This document shows, one piece after another, positions 21,630-29,301 of a DNA stretch of 29,301 nucleotides; the first letter of the stretch is position 1; the number at the start of each line of letters is the position of its first letter. The stretch is from an uncultured Mycoplasmatota bacterium. Lineage in GTDB: Bacteria > Bacillota_I > Bacilli_A > RF39 > UBA660. The notes beneath the pieces are model-generated. The model was not told the DNA's origin, ran no database searches, and worked only from the letters and a program-made list of their open reading frames with translations. Location: assembly GCA_900552495.1 (NCBI GenBank), contig URZY01000012.1, forward strand, positions 1 through 29,301, read 5' to 3'. Position numbers and translations under genes: made by a program.

Positions 21630-22749
21630 TTTTTCCTTTAAGTTTATTATTAATGTCATCCTTTAGTAACGTATATACGATGGAAGCCAGTGGCAAACCA
21701 ATCAACATTCCTACAACCCCACATAAATTGCCACCAACTGTAATCGCTAACAAAGTGAAAAGTGGAGATAAGCCAACCGATTTTCCAACCACTTTTGGAT
21801 AAATAAAATTCCCTTCTATTTGTTGAACAACGAAGAAAACCAGTACAAAAATAATAGCTTGTAGAGGATTAGAAATAGCTATTAAAAGCGTCCCTACACC
21901 AAGAGCAATAAAAGCACCAAATATTGGAATTAAAGCCGTAACAGCTGTAAGTACACCAATCAATATGGCATACGGAAATCCACACAACAAAGAAACAACA
22001 AAAATAATCGTCCCTAAAATTACAGCCTCAACACATTGTCCAGAAATAAAATTCGTAAAAGTCTTATTTGAAAGACTAGCAATTTCCATAATCTTCCTTG
22101 ACTTTTTCTTATCAAAAAATGCATAAACCATAGCTTTTATTTTTGAAACCAATGATTCCTTTTGAGCCAACATATATACTGCAAAAATTAAAGCTGTAAA
22201 AATATTAACAATTCCCGAAAACAAATCACTAACAAAACCAATAGCACCATTAATAAAATAATTCAAAATATTTGAAAGTAGTTTTGTAACAGTTCCACCT
22301 TTCGAAAAGGCCTCTTCAATTTGCGCTTGAACTTCTGGATACTTATCAGCTAAGTCTAAAATAAACACTTCTGCCTTATCAATAATGCCAGGAATATTTT
22401 TCATTAATAATTCTATATTTTCAATTAACTCTGGTATTAGCAAAAAGGCAATAAAAACAACCACCAATACCATCAAAAGTAAAGAAAATAATATTGATAA
22501 AAATCTAATTAATTTCTGTTTCTTATATTTATCTGGTATTATTTTTTTTAACAATTTCTCTATTTTCATAGTTGGAATATTTAAAATATAAGCAAGCACA
22601 AAACCTAAAATAAATGGAAAAAACACTTTATAAATAGTTCCAAACCAACCACTAATTATTTCTAAATTATTAAGTCCCCAATAAGCAAAAATACCTATTA
22701 AAACTACAATAATCCATTTCTTTAACTCTTCTAGATTACCTAACTTCAT
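21622..22749 (-). CDS. AI-2E family transporter (UPF0118)
   Basis: A 375-aa membrane protein with the usual layout of the AI-2E/UPF0118 family: two spans at the start (WIIVVLIGIFAYWGL, FFPFILGFVLAYILN), a third near residue 85, a soluble helical insert (residues 110-160), then five spans with FTNFISGQCVEAVILGTIIF, the pore-region motif GFPYAILIGVLTAVTALIPIFGA, and VVQQIEGNFIYPKVVGKSVGLSPL, all typical. Members export small molecules or act as Na+/H+ antiporters; the substrate cannot be told. AAAGGAG precedes the ATG, and the gene has its own terminator. Confidence 0.94.
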   Translation of the reverse strand: MKLGNLEELKKWIIVVLIGIFAYWGLNNLEIISGWFGTIYKVFFPFILGFVLAYILNIPTMKIEKLLKKIIPDKYKKQKLIRFLSILFSLLLMVLVVVFIAFLLIPELIENIELLMKNIPGIIDKAEVFILDLADKYPEVQAQIEEAFSKGGTVTKLLSNILNYFINGAIGFVSDLFSGIVNIFTALIFAVYMLAQKESLVSKIKAMVYAFFDKKKSRKIMEIASLSNKTFTNFISGQCVEAVILGTIIFVVSLLCGFPYAILIGVLTAVTALIPIFGAFIALGVGTLLIAISNPLQAIIFVLVFFVVQQIEGNFIYPKVVGKSVGLSPLFTLLAITVGGNLCGVVGMLIGLPLASIVYTLLKDDINNKLKGKSH

Positions 22750-22818
22750 AAACTTCTCCTTTGCTAAACTTAGTATACAATATTTTAAATAAGATGAAAA
22801 GAAAAAATAGCCTTCCAG

Positions 22819-23280
22819 CTACTTCTTAATCTCTTCAAAATCACTTGCCACTAACCTTTTTAAAATATTTTTCTTCTTTCGATTACTGACATCATCATCC
22901 ATTTCTATCTCAACCATTTCCCATATTAAAACCCAAGCTCCAATAACTACCACTTCATTCAATATTTCAATTCCAACAAATGAAGCAATAATTAATGTAA
23001 TAACTCCTAATATCAATAATCTTAATTGACGAAAATTATTATGTTTATACTGGGCCTCAACTCTAACTGTCTCTGCATCTAATTCCCTTTTAATTAATTC
23101 ACTACAAGAAATATTTTCTTTCATATTATTATTAATTACTATTTTTAATTTATCATCTTTCCTCAATTTTGGAGTATTAGTTATTAAATACCCAATTAAA
23201 TCACGAGAAATTTTCTTTCTGTTATATCGTTCAAATAAGTCATCATAACTATTAACATCAATTTCAACTATTTTTTCCAT
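22819..23280 (-). CDS. Small two-span membrane protein, unknown
   Basis: About 153 aa. I do not recognise it. An N-terminal cytosolic segment of about 95 residues (VEIDVNSYDDLFERYNRKKI; SELIKRELDAETVRVEAQY) is followed by a hydrophobic hairpin (LRLLILGVITLIIASFVGI and EVVVIGAWVLIWEMVEI) and a basic tail. The ATG at 23280 is better than the GTG at 23289 since AAGGTGAG ends 4 nt before the former and overlaps the latter. The segment between the hairpin and tail (EIEMDDDVSNRKKK) is strongly charged. It lies just downstream of yfhO with a short AT-rich gap holding a possible -10 box, so it may be transcribed separately. Confidence 0.75.
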   Translation of the reverse strand: MEKIVEIDVNSYDDLFERYNRKKISRDLIGYLITNTPKLRKDDKLKIVINNNMKENISCSELIKRELDAETVRVEAQYKHNNFRQLRLLILGVITLIIASFVGIEILNEVVVIGAWVLIWEMVEIEMDDDVSNRKKKNILKRLVASDFEEIKK

Positions 23281-23334
23281 AAAACTCACCTTCTAAGATG
23301 ATTATACATTATATTAAAATTAAAAAAAATTAAA

Positions 23335-25794
23335 TTACTTATTTTTCTCAAAATTTCTTTTTTCTAAAAATAACAACAAAACAGCTAACCCCAAACTTCC
23401 TAAAGAAATACAAACCGAAATATTAAAATATAACGCTTCATACTTTATCTTAAAATCATGACTACCTTTATTAACTTTAAAGCCTAAAAATGCTTCATTA
23501 ACTATTTCTGACTTTACTTTTTTACCATCAACAAAAACACTAAAACCACGATCATAAGGCAATGAAGTAATAATATAATTATTTTTTGACAATTTAACTT
23601 TCCCAGTTATTTCACTGTCCCCTTTATCAATTTTTAGTTTATCAACCTTTGTAATATCCTTAGTAACCTTCTCCATACTATAAAGATTAATATCAGAAAT
23701 TCTATACTTTCCCCGCGAAAACAAAATATTTAATTCATCAATTCCCTCTTTACTAGAAAGAACATATTCAAAATGTTTATTATCATTAAAATAATACCAG
23801 TCTTTACAAGTTAATTTATTTTTTACACCATTTATAGTAATAAATACATCACCATTAAATTCACCATCTTGACAGCTTTGATTTGCCAAAACATCAAATT
23901 CAACTATTAGATACTTATCTTTTATTGGTTCTGACAATTTATATGTATATTTCTTTTCACGATCAAAATCAATCAAATAAGACGCTTCAAAATCATCATT
24001 TATTTTCTTTATTGATGATTTATACGGAACAGGCTTTGAATTACCAACAACACTATTTTTAAGCATGAATTCCAATGAATATGGAAAAGATAAACTTTGA
24101 TATTGCTTTTCACCACTTAAATTATTATCAACATAAACTAAAGGTCTTGCCTTATCATTTTTATATAAACCATACTTCTTATTTTTTTTAACTAAATCAT
24201 AATCAATAGAATCATAATTTTCAGCAATTAAATATTTTACACCCATAAAAGAATGAAATAATGAATTATTTGTTCCACTTTGTACAAAAGAGTTACGATT
24301 AGGAATATTATTTCCCATTTTAAAATTATAAAAATCAGAATACTTATGATTATATGTTGATGAATAAATTGATGCATTAAAAAAATTTCTATTATAAGTT
24401 TTGTTTGAATTTTTATTGCTTCCTATATTACTATCAATTCTAAAATAATCATCATCGTTAACCTTCGCCAATAACTTGTTGACTAATGCATCATTAGCAA
24501 CAATCTCTTTATACTTATCTTTTGTTAAATATTTCGCATTATAATTACTTCCAATCGTAGATAGTAAAATTGTAATAAGAGCAAAAATAGTTAATACGTT
24601 ATCCTTCCTTGAAAATCTAAGTATCACTACTAATGTAGCAATAGCATCAATCAAAAAAACAATGACTAAAACACTATCACAATTAAATATTACTCCGCAT
24701 ATCAAAATAATGATTGCACAAAAGAAAACCGTAGACAAATTAATTTGCTTACTTTTTAAGTTTTCAAAAAATTTATTTAAACTAAGACAAAACAAAATAA
24801 TAAATGGTATAAGAACTTTACCTCGAGCATATAAGAAACCATTCAAAACATACATAAACACTGGTAACAATGTAATTAAAGCTAAAATTCCATTTAAGAA
24901 TAAATCTTCCTTCTTTTTCTTTTTTGTTAACAAATTAGTAACTATTGCCAAAATAAAAATAAAAGTTAAACCAATTCCAAAAGGTGAATACATACTTTCT
25001 TTTATATTAAAAATAAATAAATCCCCAAAGTCAACAGCAATAGTGCCACTTCGTTTAGAACCAATAATTGTAACAGCTGTTGGAATCAAAATAATAGCTG
25101 CTAATAATACGGTTAAGCAAAGTCGTAAACAAATAAGAAATGTTTGCTTTACAATATCTTTCCATTTATCATACTTAGACAAAATTAAATATAATGAATA
25201 AACTCCAACTACTAACAATGAAGTAACTCCATAATAATAATTCATAAAAAACAAAAACGTTGTCCAAACAATTAACTGCAATGAGGAATGTTTTTCAAAA
25301 TACCTATCAACTCCCATTAAAGCCAACACTAAAAACGGATAGTACCACACAAACATAATATGATAATGAAAATGAAAAGTTATAGGAGAAAAACTCATCA
25401 TAATCAGTGAAAATAGCAATGCTTGCTTAGGATTCATATGCTTTTGAAAAAATTTATAACTAAGAATTCCAGAAAGCAAATATAAAATAATACTAGCAAT
25501 TATTACAAAAGTTTGCATACTAAGTGATGGGAAGAAAAATGAAATTAAAAAAACCGGATTTAACAAGCCATAATAACTATAATTAAAAATATTTTGTCCC
25601 CCACCAAGCTCAAATGCTAAATTTGGAACTAATCGATGGGTTTCATAAAATAATTTTCTAAAATAGTCAGGAATAACAGTATGTTGTGTAATCCAATCAA
25701 CACTAGAGCCATATATATTATTAAATCCAACTAAACATAAAATTAACAATATTCCATATCCTATAATTATTAAATAATTCTTCTTGTTTTTCAT
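23335..25794 (-). CDS. YfhO-family multi-span membrane protein
   Basis: An 819-aa protein of the YfhO group, GT-C-type membrane proteins that in Gram-positive bacteria help glycosylate lipoteichoic acid using polyprenyl-phosphate sugars. About a dozen spans occupy residues 8-430; the first outer loop contains DWITQHTVIPDYFRKLFYET, and further family motifs are ELGGGQNIFNYSYYGLLNP and FHFHYHIMFVWYYPFL. A large soluble part (430-785) includes the sequences LFHSFMGVKYLIAE and ITSLPYDRGFSVFVDGKKV, both typical of YfhO. A last span ends the chain. It would use the sugar-lipids made by enzymes such as the GT2 transferase at 11996-12937; that link is inference. Divergent from an XRE regulator. Confidence 0.93.
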   Translation of the reverse strand: MKNKKNYLIIIGYGILLILCLVGFNNIYGSSVDWITQHTVIPDYFRKLFYETHRLVPNLAFELGGGQNIFNYSYYGLLNPVFLISFFFPSLSMQTFVIIASIILYLLSGILSYKFFQKHMNPKQALLFSLIMMSFSPITFHFHYHIMFVWYYPFLVLALMGVDRYFEKHSSLQLIVWTTFLFFMNYYYGVTSLLVVGVYSLYLILSKYDKWKDIVKQTFLICLRLCLTVLLAAIILIPTAVTIIGSKRSGTIAVDFGDLFIFNIKESMYSPFGIGLTFIFILAIVTNLLTKKKKKEDLFLNGILALITLLPVFMYVLNGFLYARGKVLIPFIILFCLSLNKFFENLKSKQINLSTVFFCAIIILICGVIFNCDSVLVIVFLIDAIATLVVILRFSRKDNVLTIFALITILLSTIGSNYNAKYLTKDKYKEIVANDALVNKLLAKVNDDDYFRIDSNIGSNKNSNKTYNRNFFNASIYSSTYNHKYSDFYNFKMGNNIPNRNSFVQSGTNNSLFHSFMGVKYLIAENYDSIDYDLVKKNKKYGLYKNDKARPLVYVDNNLSGEKQYQSLSFPYSLEFMLKNSVVGNSKPVPYKSSIKKINDDFEASYLIDFDREKKYTYKLSEPIKDKYLIVEFDVLANQSCQDGEFNGDVFITINGVKNKLTCKDWYYFNDNKHFEYVLSSKEGIDELNILFSRGKYRISDINLYSMEKVTKDITKVDKLKIDKGDSEITGKVKLSKNNYIITSLPYDRGFSVFVDGKKVKSEIVNEAFLGFKVNKGSHDFKIKYEALYFNISVCISLGSLGLAVLLLFLEKRNFEKNK

Positions 25795-25930
25795 AAACTA
25801 CCTCTTCATTAATAAACAATAATAAGTATTAACAATTTACTCACTATTGTCTATAACTTCTCAGTTGCATTTTTAATATTTTAAGTTGCACCAATTAAAA
25901 CTTAATTTTTAGCAAACTTAAATCTAATTC

Positions 25931-25962
25931 ATTATAGCATAAAAACTTCCGACAGGCGACAT
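25931..25962 (-). promoter_or_regulatory. Extended -10 promoter of yfhO with CGACA repeats in the -35 region
   Basis: Minus-strand TGCTATAAT (25939-25931) without a good -35. In its place lie two direct copies of TGTCG (plus strand: CCGACA-GGCGACA), unusually GC-rich for this region. They could be an operator for the divergent XRE regulator. The leader to the yfhO ATG is about 130 nt; it contains two GTTGCA(C/T) copies but no clear riboswitch. Confidence 0.4.
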
Positions 25963-26016
25963 ATTTTTAATGAATTTTATGAAATAATTTTTCTATAACG
26001 GGAGAAGGTTAATTTC

Positions 26017-26271
26017 ATGGAAAAGTATTCTAAGGAACAATTAAGTTTTACTGTACGTAGCAATATAAAAAAATATAGAAAATTAAAAAATCTTACATTA
26101 CAAGAACTAGCCGATAAAACTGGATTAACTCACGGCTATGTCAGAGATTTAGAATGCTTAAGCATTGACAAAACCCCGCTTTTAGACACCCTAGGCAAAT
26201 TTGCTAAGGCATTAGATATTGATATAAGACAACTATTTGATGAAGTTGATCCCAAGAATAAAGATATATAA
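26017..26271 (+). CDS. XRE-family helix-turn-helix regulator
   Basis: An 84-aa Cro/CI-type DNA-binding protein. The HTH lies at about residues 27-50 (LTLQELADKTGLTHGYVRDLE), and the remaining helices (LLDTLGKFAKALDIDIRQLF) complete the five-helix fold, leaving a short acidic tail. No sensor domain is attached. The ATG is 8 nt after GAGAAGG. It is the only protein gene on the plus strand and is read away from yfhO; it may control itself and yfhO through the intergenic repeats. Small stand-alone XRE genes also occur as SinR-like or toxin-antitoxin regulators, but no toxin partner is next to it. Confidence 0.93.
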   Translation: MEKYSKEQLSFTVRSNIKKYRKLKNLTLQELADKTGLTHGYVRDLECLSIDKTPLLDTLGKFAKALDIDIRQLFDEVDPKNKDI

Positions 26272-26288
26272 GTATATCTTTATTTTTT
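26257..26288 (+). terminator. Bidirectional terminator after the XRE gene
   Basis: A perfect 12-bp stem AATAAAGATATA/TATATCTTTATT (26257-26268 with 26273-26284), loop of 4, followed by TTTTATT. It may also serve the convergent nucleotidyltransferase gene, whose stop is at 26294. Confidence 0.75.
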
Positions 26289-26293
26289 ATTAC

Positions 26294-27340
26294 TTAATTA
26301 TGATACTCTAACACCTTATAATTACGATAATCAATATTTAATGGTTCTGTAACGAAAGCAAATAAGTCCTTTAAATTAGCATTCTTTACTTTATCATCGC
26401 TTAAACAAGCTTCAAATCTATTCATAAATTCCGCACTATAACCATCTCCAAAGCACTCCATCCTTTCGTCAAGATCATTCATTCTACAATAAAGCCTGCG
26501 AACTTTATCAAGTGCCAAATAATAATAATGATCAGCTACCGGACAACTACTTTCTAGAGAATTTGTTACGCGATCTATATTACCTGCTAAAATCACGCTT
26601 TGACATACTAACTGATTTTCCTGATAATCACTACGATAATTCCATTCTAAACCATCATTCTGGCCAATCTTCCTCATCAATTTTGAAACAAACTCAAAGC
26701 TATAATCTTGCCCCATCGCCTCGATAAACAACTCCCTAAATTCCTTATTGGGCAGTTTTCCACAATAATACTTAGAAAAATAAGCCGGATTCCCATACAT
26801 TTCATAAACCTTAAATGTCGACAAATCATCAGCACCATTTCCTTCATGATAAACCTTTCTAATATTTTCAATTAAATTATGATATACATAATTAGCAAAA
26901 TTGCTTTGACCACCTAATCCACTAAAACAATCGTACCAATCATTAACATTTGAATAACAGCTTCTCTTTATAATACTTTTTCTCCCAGCTGCTAAGGCCT
27001 CATCTCTTAAAGATTCAATAATATAATCATCACTATAAATGACTTTCCCATTTTTAAATATCGATACCAATGATCGATCAGAAGAACAACCCAAATTCTC
27101 AATTTTATCAATCAAATATTCATAACCTTTTTCAAAATACTCAACCTTAATACCATCGATGAATGTAACACCACGATAATTTGCTGCTTTATCAGTTACA
27201 ATAAGCAAATCAACATCCGACATATCGTTTTCTGTCTTATATAATCTACTACCATAAAAAATAATGCCTAACACTTTATTTTCCGATTCTAAATAACCCT
27301 TACTATTTATAAATTTATTAATTATTTCTAATGTATTCAT
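26294..27340 (-). CDS. Nucleotidyltransferase-domain protein (Pol beta superfamily)
   Basis: About 348 aa. The N-terminal domain shows FYGSRLYKTENDMSDVDLLIV, the G-S...D-x-D signature of minimal and aminoglycoside-type nucleotidyltransferases, with a possible third carboxylate in IDGIKVEYFE. These enzymes add a nucleotide to a hydroxyl of a protein, RNA or small molecule. The C-terminal two thirds is helical (RKSIIKRSCYSNVNDWYDCF; LESSCPVADHYYYLALDKVRRL), resembling the accessory four-helix domain of such enzymes but longer. No HEPN toxin partner is adjacent, so a MntA-type antitoxin is less likely. The ATG at 27340 has GGGGAAT in front. The substrate is unknown. Confidence 0.85.
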   Translation of the reverse strand: MNTLEIINKFINSKGYLESENKVLGIIFYGSRLYKTENDMSDVDLLIVTDKAANYRGVTFIDGIKVEYFEKGYEYLIDKIENLGCSSDRSLVSIFKNGKVIYSDDYIIESLRDEALAAGRKSIIKRSCYSNVNDWYDCFSGLGGQSNFANYVYHNLIENIRKVYHEGNGADDLSTFKVYEMYGNPAYFSKYYCGKLPNKEFRELFIEAMGQDYSFEFVSKLMRKIGQNDGLEWNYRSDYQENQLVCQSVILAGNIDRVTNSLESSCPVADHYYYLALDKVRRLYCRMNDLDERMECFGDGYSAEFMNRFEACLSDDKVKNANLKDLFAFVTEPLNIDYRNYKVLEYHN

Positions 27341-27397
27341 CCTAATTCCCCAAAGCACATTTCATAATATTCTACAGTACCATTTCTTTCTTAACAT

Positions 27398-27426
27398 ATT
27401 GTAACAGATACAATACTTAGCATCAA
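27398..27426 (-). promoter_or_regulatory. Probable promoter of the nucleotidyltransferase gene
   Basis: Minus-strand TTGATG (27426-27421), 17-bp spacer, TACAAT (27403-27398). A leader of about 50 nt would follow. Confidence 0.45.
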
Positions 27427-27479
27427 TACTTAATACGAATATTTTTCTCAACAGTCTATCAATAAAACTAATTTAGAAT

Positions 27480-28220
27480 TTAAAATAACAATGATATATT
27501 TCCATAAATTAATAATCTTAATATTCCAATAATAATTAAATGTAATGGATAATATAAGTAAAAGAACCATTTCAACCATCCAACTTTTCCCTTAGTACCA
27601 TTATACTGCTTTAACAATGGATACACCAATATAACGAATAATTGAATAATACCATAAATTTTATTTACAAAAGCAAATGAAACAAACGCATAAATTGCCG
27701 TCCACATCATCAAATTACTCATTTGTTTATTCAAATTACCTCTGTTACCATACATAGATAAAATTATCATTAAAGCAATACAGCTCCAATCTGCTGAAAA
27801 TGTTATAATATTCAATAAAATAACTAATAGCCACTTCTGCCACTGTTTTAAATTGTTCTTTCCATACACTATATAAAGCGCAACTACCGACCACGCTAAT
27901 GACCACATTATACTTGTTTGATTAAAAATCTTCCCTGTAGAAAAGGGAATATAATTTATACCAAATGCAAAACAATATGCAAAGTGAGAAATTAAAGCAA
28001 ATATAAACAACCTGGTAATATACTTCTTTAAATCTTTTGTATAGAAAAAGCCCTCACAAATAAAGAAAAACATAATAGGCGCAGTTAATCTACCAATAAC
28101 ATGCAAAATATTTGATATTACATTGTTAGGCAATCCAGGATAAAATAAATCAGCAATATGATCTATGGTCATTGCCACAATTGCTATTAATTTTAAATGA
28201 TTAGAATTAAATTTTTTCAT
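27480..28220 (-). CDS. TraX-family membrane protein
   Basis: About 246 aa with several membrane spans. The start KKFNSNHLKLIAIVAMTIDH and the block VIGRLTAPIMFFFICEGFFYTKDLKKYITRLFIFALIS are characteristic of TraX-family proteins. TraX of the F plasmid acetylates the pilin N-terminus, but chromosomal Firmicute homologues are widespread outside conjugation systems and belong to the membrane acyltransferase-like group; an acyl transfer to a surface polymer is a reasonable guess. No other conjugation genes accompany it. The ATG at 28220 follows GGAAAG; an in-frame ATG at 28235 is possible. It lies 6-20 bp after the DUF1848 gene and is probably co-transcribed. Confidence 0.9.
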   Translation of the reverse strand: MKKFNSNHLKLIAIVAMTIDHIADLFYPGLPNNVISNILHVIGRLTAPIMFFFICEGFFYTKDLKKYITRLFIFALISHFAYCFAFGINYIPFSTGKIFNQTSIMWSLAWSVVALYIVYGKNNLKQWQKWLLVILLNIITFSADWSCIALMIILSMYGNRGNLNKQMSNLMMWTAIYAFVSFAFVNKIYGIIQLFVILVYPLLKQYNGTKGKVGWLKWFFYLYYPLHLIIIGILRLLIYGNISLLF

Positions 28221-28241
28221 ACTACTTTCCATCATAAATCT

Positions 28242-29132
28242 TTATTTAACTCTCTCCTTTACTATATCATCATCTTCCAATTTACCTATCAATAATGATG
28301 AATTAGGATCATGCAACCTAAATTTATCCTTAACCAGCTTCTCATCAAAATTTGCATAACAATACTTACAATAGTGTTTACAAGAATTATATTCACCAAC
28401 ATCAACCATAGCAACACAATTACATTTTCTTTCTTTTCGGGCCTTCCACTTCTCTTTAAATATTTTACCAGTCAACTTATAAGCTAGCTCAACTGATAAA
28501 CATTCATCTTTCACAAATCCATATTCTGTCAAATCTCTATCTTCAAAACAAGTATGAACCACTAGCCCATGTTCCCTAGCACTCTTACTAAAAGACTCAC
28601 CAATTACTTTATAATCATTTTCCGTAAATTTCCTAAAATTTAATATTTTTTCATTTTTTCTTACATTTTTATAATCATCTATAAAAGAAATTAAAATCTT
28701 ACTAACATATCCTTCCAATAATCTACATAGTTTATCAAAGGCTTTAACATGATAATCTAAACTATATTTATCACTAATAAAAACTGGATCATATCTTATT
28801 ACCAAATTATCTTTCCCAATTAATCTAGACAATTCTTGTACCGCTTTAATAACTTCTCCCTTAGGAGGAACATTTGGTTCTATATCGTTCTTATAAGCCG
28901 TCAATGTAACATGAAATAAAATTGGCTTTTTAATCTTCTTTATATCCTTTAAAATAGGTATTGGATTCTTAGTACAAAAAAGGATAGCATCAACATTATC
29001 AAAGCTAATTCTACTTATCATCTTTGGATAAAATGGATTTCGAACATCAATAAATCCTTCCTCATATCTCTTCATAAACCATTCTGAATAAAAAGCAATT
29101 ATGTCTGTTCTACCACTAACATTCAAAATCAC
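28242..29132 (-). CDS. DUF1848 family protein
   Basis: A 296-aa protein matching the DUF1848 pattern: start ILNVSGRTDIIAFYSEWFMKR, middle DAILFCTKNPIPIL, FHVTLTAY, VIRYDPVFIS, and C-terminal Cys-rich segment with CNCVAMVDVGEYNSC followed by CKHYCKYCYANFD. The Cys pattern suggests a bound iron-sulfur cluster, and the C-x3-C-x2-C spacing resembles that of radical SAM enzymes, though its position near the C-terminus differs from most of those. The family has no established function. It starts with GTG after GAGGTGAT and precedes a TraX-family gene in the same operon. Confidence 0.9.
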   Translation of the reverse strand: MILNVSGRTDIIAFYSEWFMKRYEEGFIDVRNPFYPKMISRISFDNVDAILFCTKNPIPILKDIKKIKKPILFHVTLTAYKNDIEPNVPPKGEVIKAVQELSRLIGKDNLVIRYDPVFISDKYSLDYHVKAFDKLCRLLEGYVSKILISFIDDYKNVRKNEKILNFRKFTENDYKVIGESFSKSAREHGLVVHTCFEDRDLTEYGFVKDECLSVELAYKLTGKIFKEKWKARKERKCNCVAMVDVGEYNSCKHYCKYCYANFDEKLVKDKFRLHDPNSSLLIGKLEDDDIVKERVK

Positions 29133-29221
29133 ATAATCACCTCTTTTAATTCCCCACTACTAAAATAATTATATCATCTATACTTTCTGTAGTATATTAA
29201 ATTAAACAAAATTTGCATAAA

Positions 29222-29245
29222 CAAAAAAGTAGTTTTAAACTACTT
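29222..29245 (-). terminator. Terminator of a minus-strand gene beyond the right edge
   Basis: Minus-strand AAGTAGTTT/AAACTACTT stem (29245-29237 with 29235-29227) followed by TTTTG. It implies a minus-strand transcription unit entering from the right. Confidence 0.5.
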
Positions 29246-29255
29246 ACAGACTGTT

Positions 29256-29293
29256 GACAAATAGGTTAATATTTTAACTTATTTGTCTTTTTT
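29256..29293 (+). terminator. Strong hairpin with T-tract at the right edge
   Basis: GACAAATAGGTTAA (29256-29269) pairs with TTAACTTATTTGTC (29274-29287), 14 positions with one G-U, loop TATT, followed by six T on the plus strand. No plus-strand gene is upstream in this gap, so it may be part of a dyad serving the minus-strand unit or a very short plus-strand RNA. The inverted repeat also contains TTGACA at its left end. Confidence 0.4.
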
Positions 29294-29301
29294 GATGAAA
29301 A

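Noticed and set aside
24662..25201. 179-residue plus-strand frame inside yfhO
   Set aside because: Antisense shadow of a clearly coding gene; no ribosome binding site or family features.
26017..27340. Toxin-antitoxin module formed by the XRE regulator and nucleotidyltransferase
   Set aside because: The two genes converge onto a shared terminator and each has its own promoter, unlike a toxin-antitoxin operon.
27480..28220. Part of a conjugative element because of TraX
   Set aside because: No relaxase, coupling protein or mating-pair genes are nearby, and chromosomal TraX-like proteins are common in Firmicutes.

Overview
The window is a 29.3 kb stretch of very AT-rich, gene-dense bacterial chromosome. 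The standard code fits: genes run at full family length with Trp as TGG, and one gene ends in TGA. Ribosome binding sites of the AGGTGAT/AAGGAG type, sigma-A-like promoters (TTGACA-17-TATAAT) with frequent TGnTATAAT extended -10 boxes, and many compact intrinsic terminators point to a low-GC Firmicute. A pyruvate:ferredoxin oxidoreductase indicates an anaerobe. An uncultured gut member of the Mollicutes-like Bacilli (RF39-type) or a related small-genome lineage is my best guess; this is inference, not proof.

Layout. Positions 1-383 hold a possible gene tail and a ~97-nt structured small RNA on the minus strand. Then come recG and an acidic unknown protein (minus), a second ~135-nt small RNA on the plus strand (3829-3962), PFOR, a zincin-type metalloprotein, and a two-TM/SGNH hydrolase fusion. 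A seven-gene minus-strand operon (15437 to 9651) looks like surface polysaccharide assembly: GT4 transferase, PssD/Alg14-like protein, PssE-GtrA fusion, GT2 polyprenyl-phosphate transferase, a membrane-anchored unknown, a NAGPA-type phosphodiester glycosidase, and a GNAT acetyltransferase. Next are a Pro/Val/Thr-rich membrane-anchored protein, a translationally coupled pair of RNA-modification enzymes (SAM methyltransferase and RluA-type pseudouridine synthase), and a lipoprotein.

The most unusual stretch is the 1.3 kb without protein genes at 19041-20346. It contains two convergent transcription units, each with its own promoter and terminator: a ~365-nt structured RNA on the plus strand and a ~680-nt RNA on the minus strand. 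The 5' half of the minus-strand RNA is an array of about 13 degenerate 19-nt imperfect-hairpin units (consensus on the minus strand ATGACTA-N4-TAGCTGTT), often exactly 22 nt apart. I recognise no described RNA class or repeat family here, and I regard it as the main candidate for a new system, possibly a protein-titrating sponge RNA or an operator array.

The right part holds a PadR regulator coupled to a hemolysin III protein with an extra N-terminal domain, an AI-2E-family transporter, a small membrane protein, a YfhO-family membrane protein divergent from an XRE regulator, a nucleotidyltransferase, a TraX-family protein and a DUF1848 protein. No tRNA, rRNA, insertion sequence, CRISPR array or phage gene was seen. 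Where the start codon given differs from the longest open frame, it was chosen by ribosome binding site spacing.
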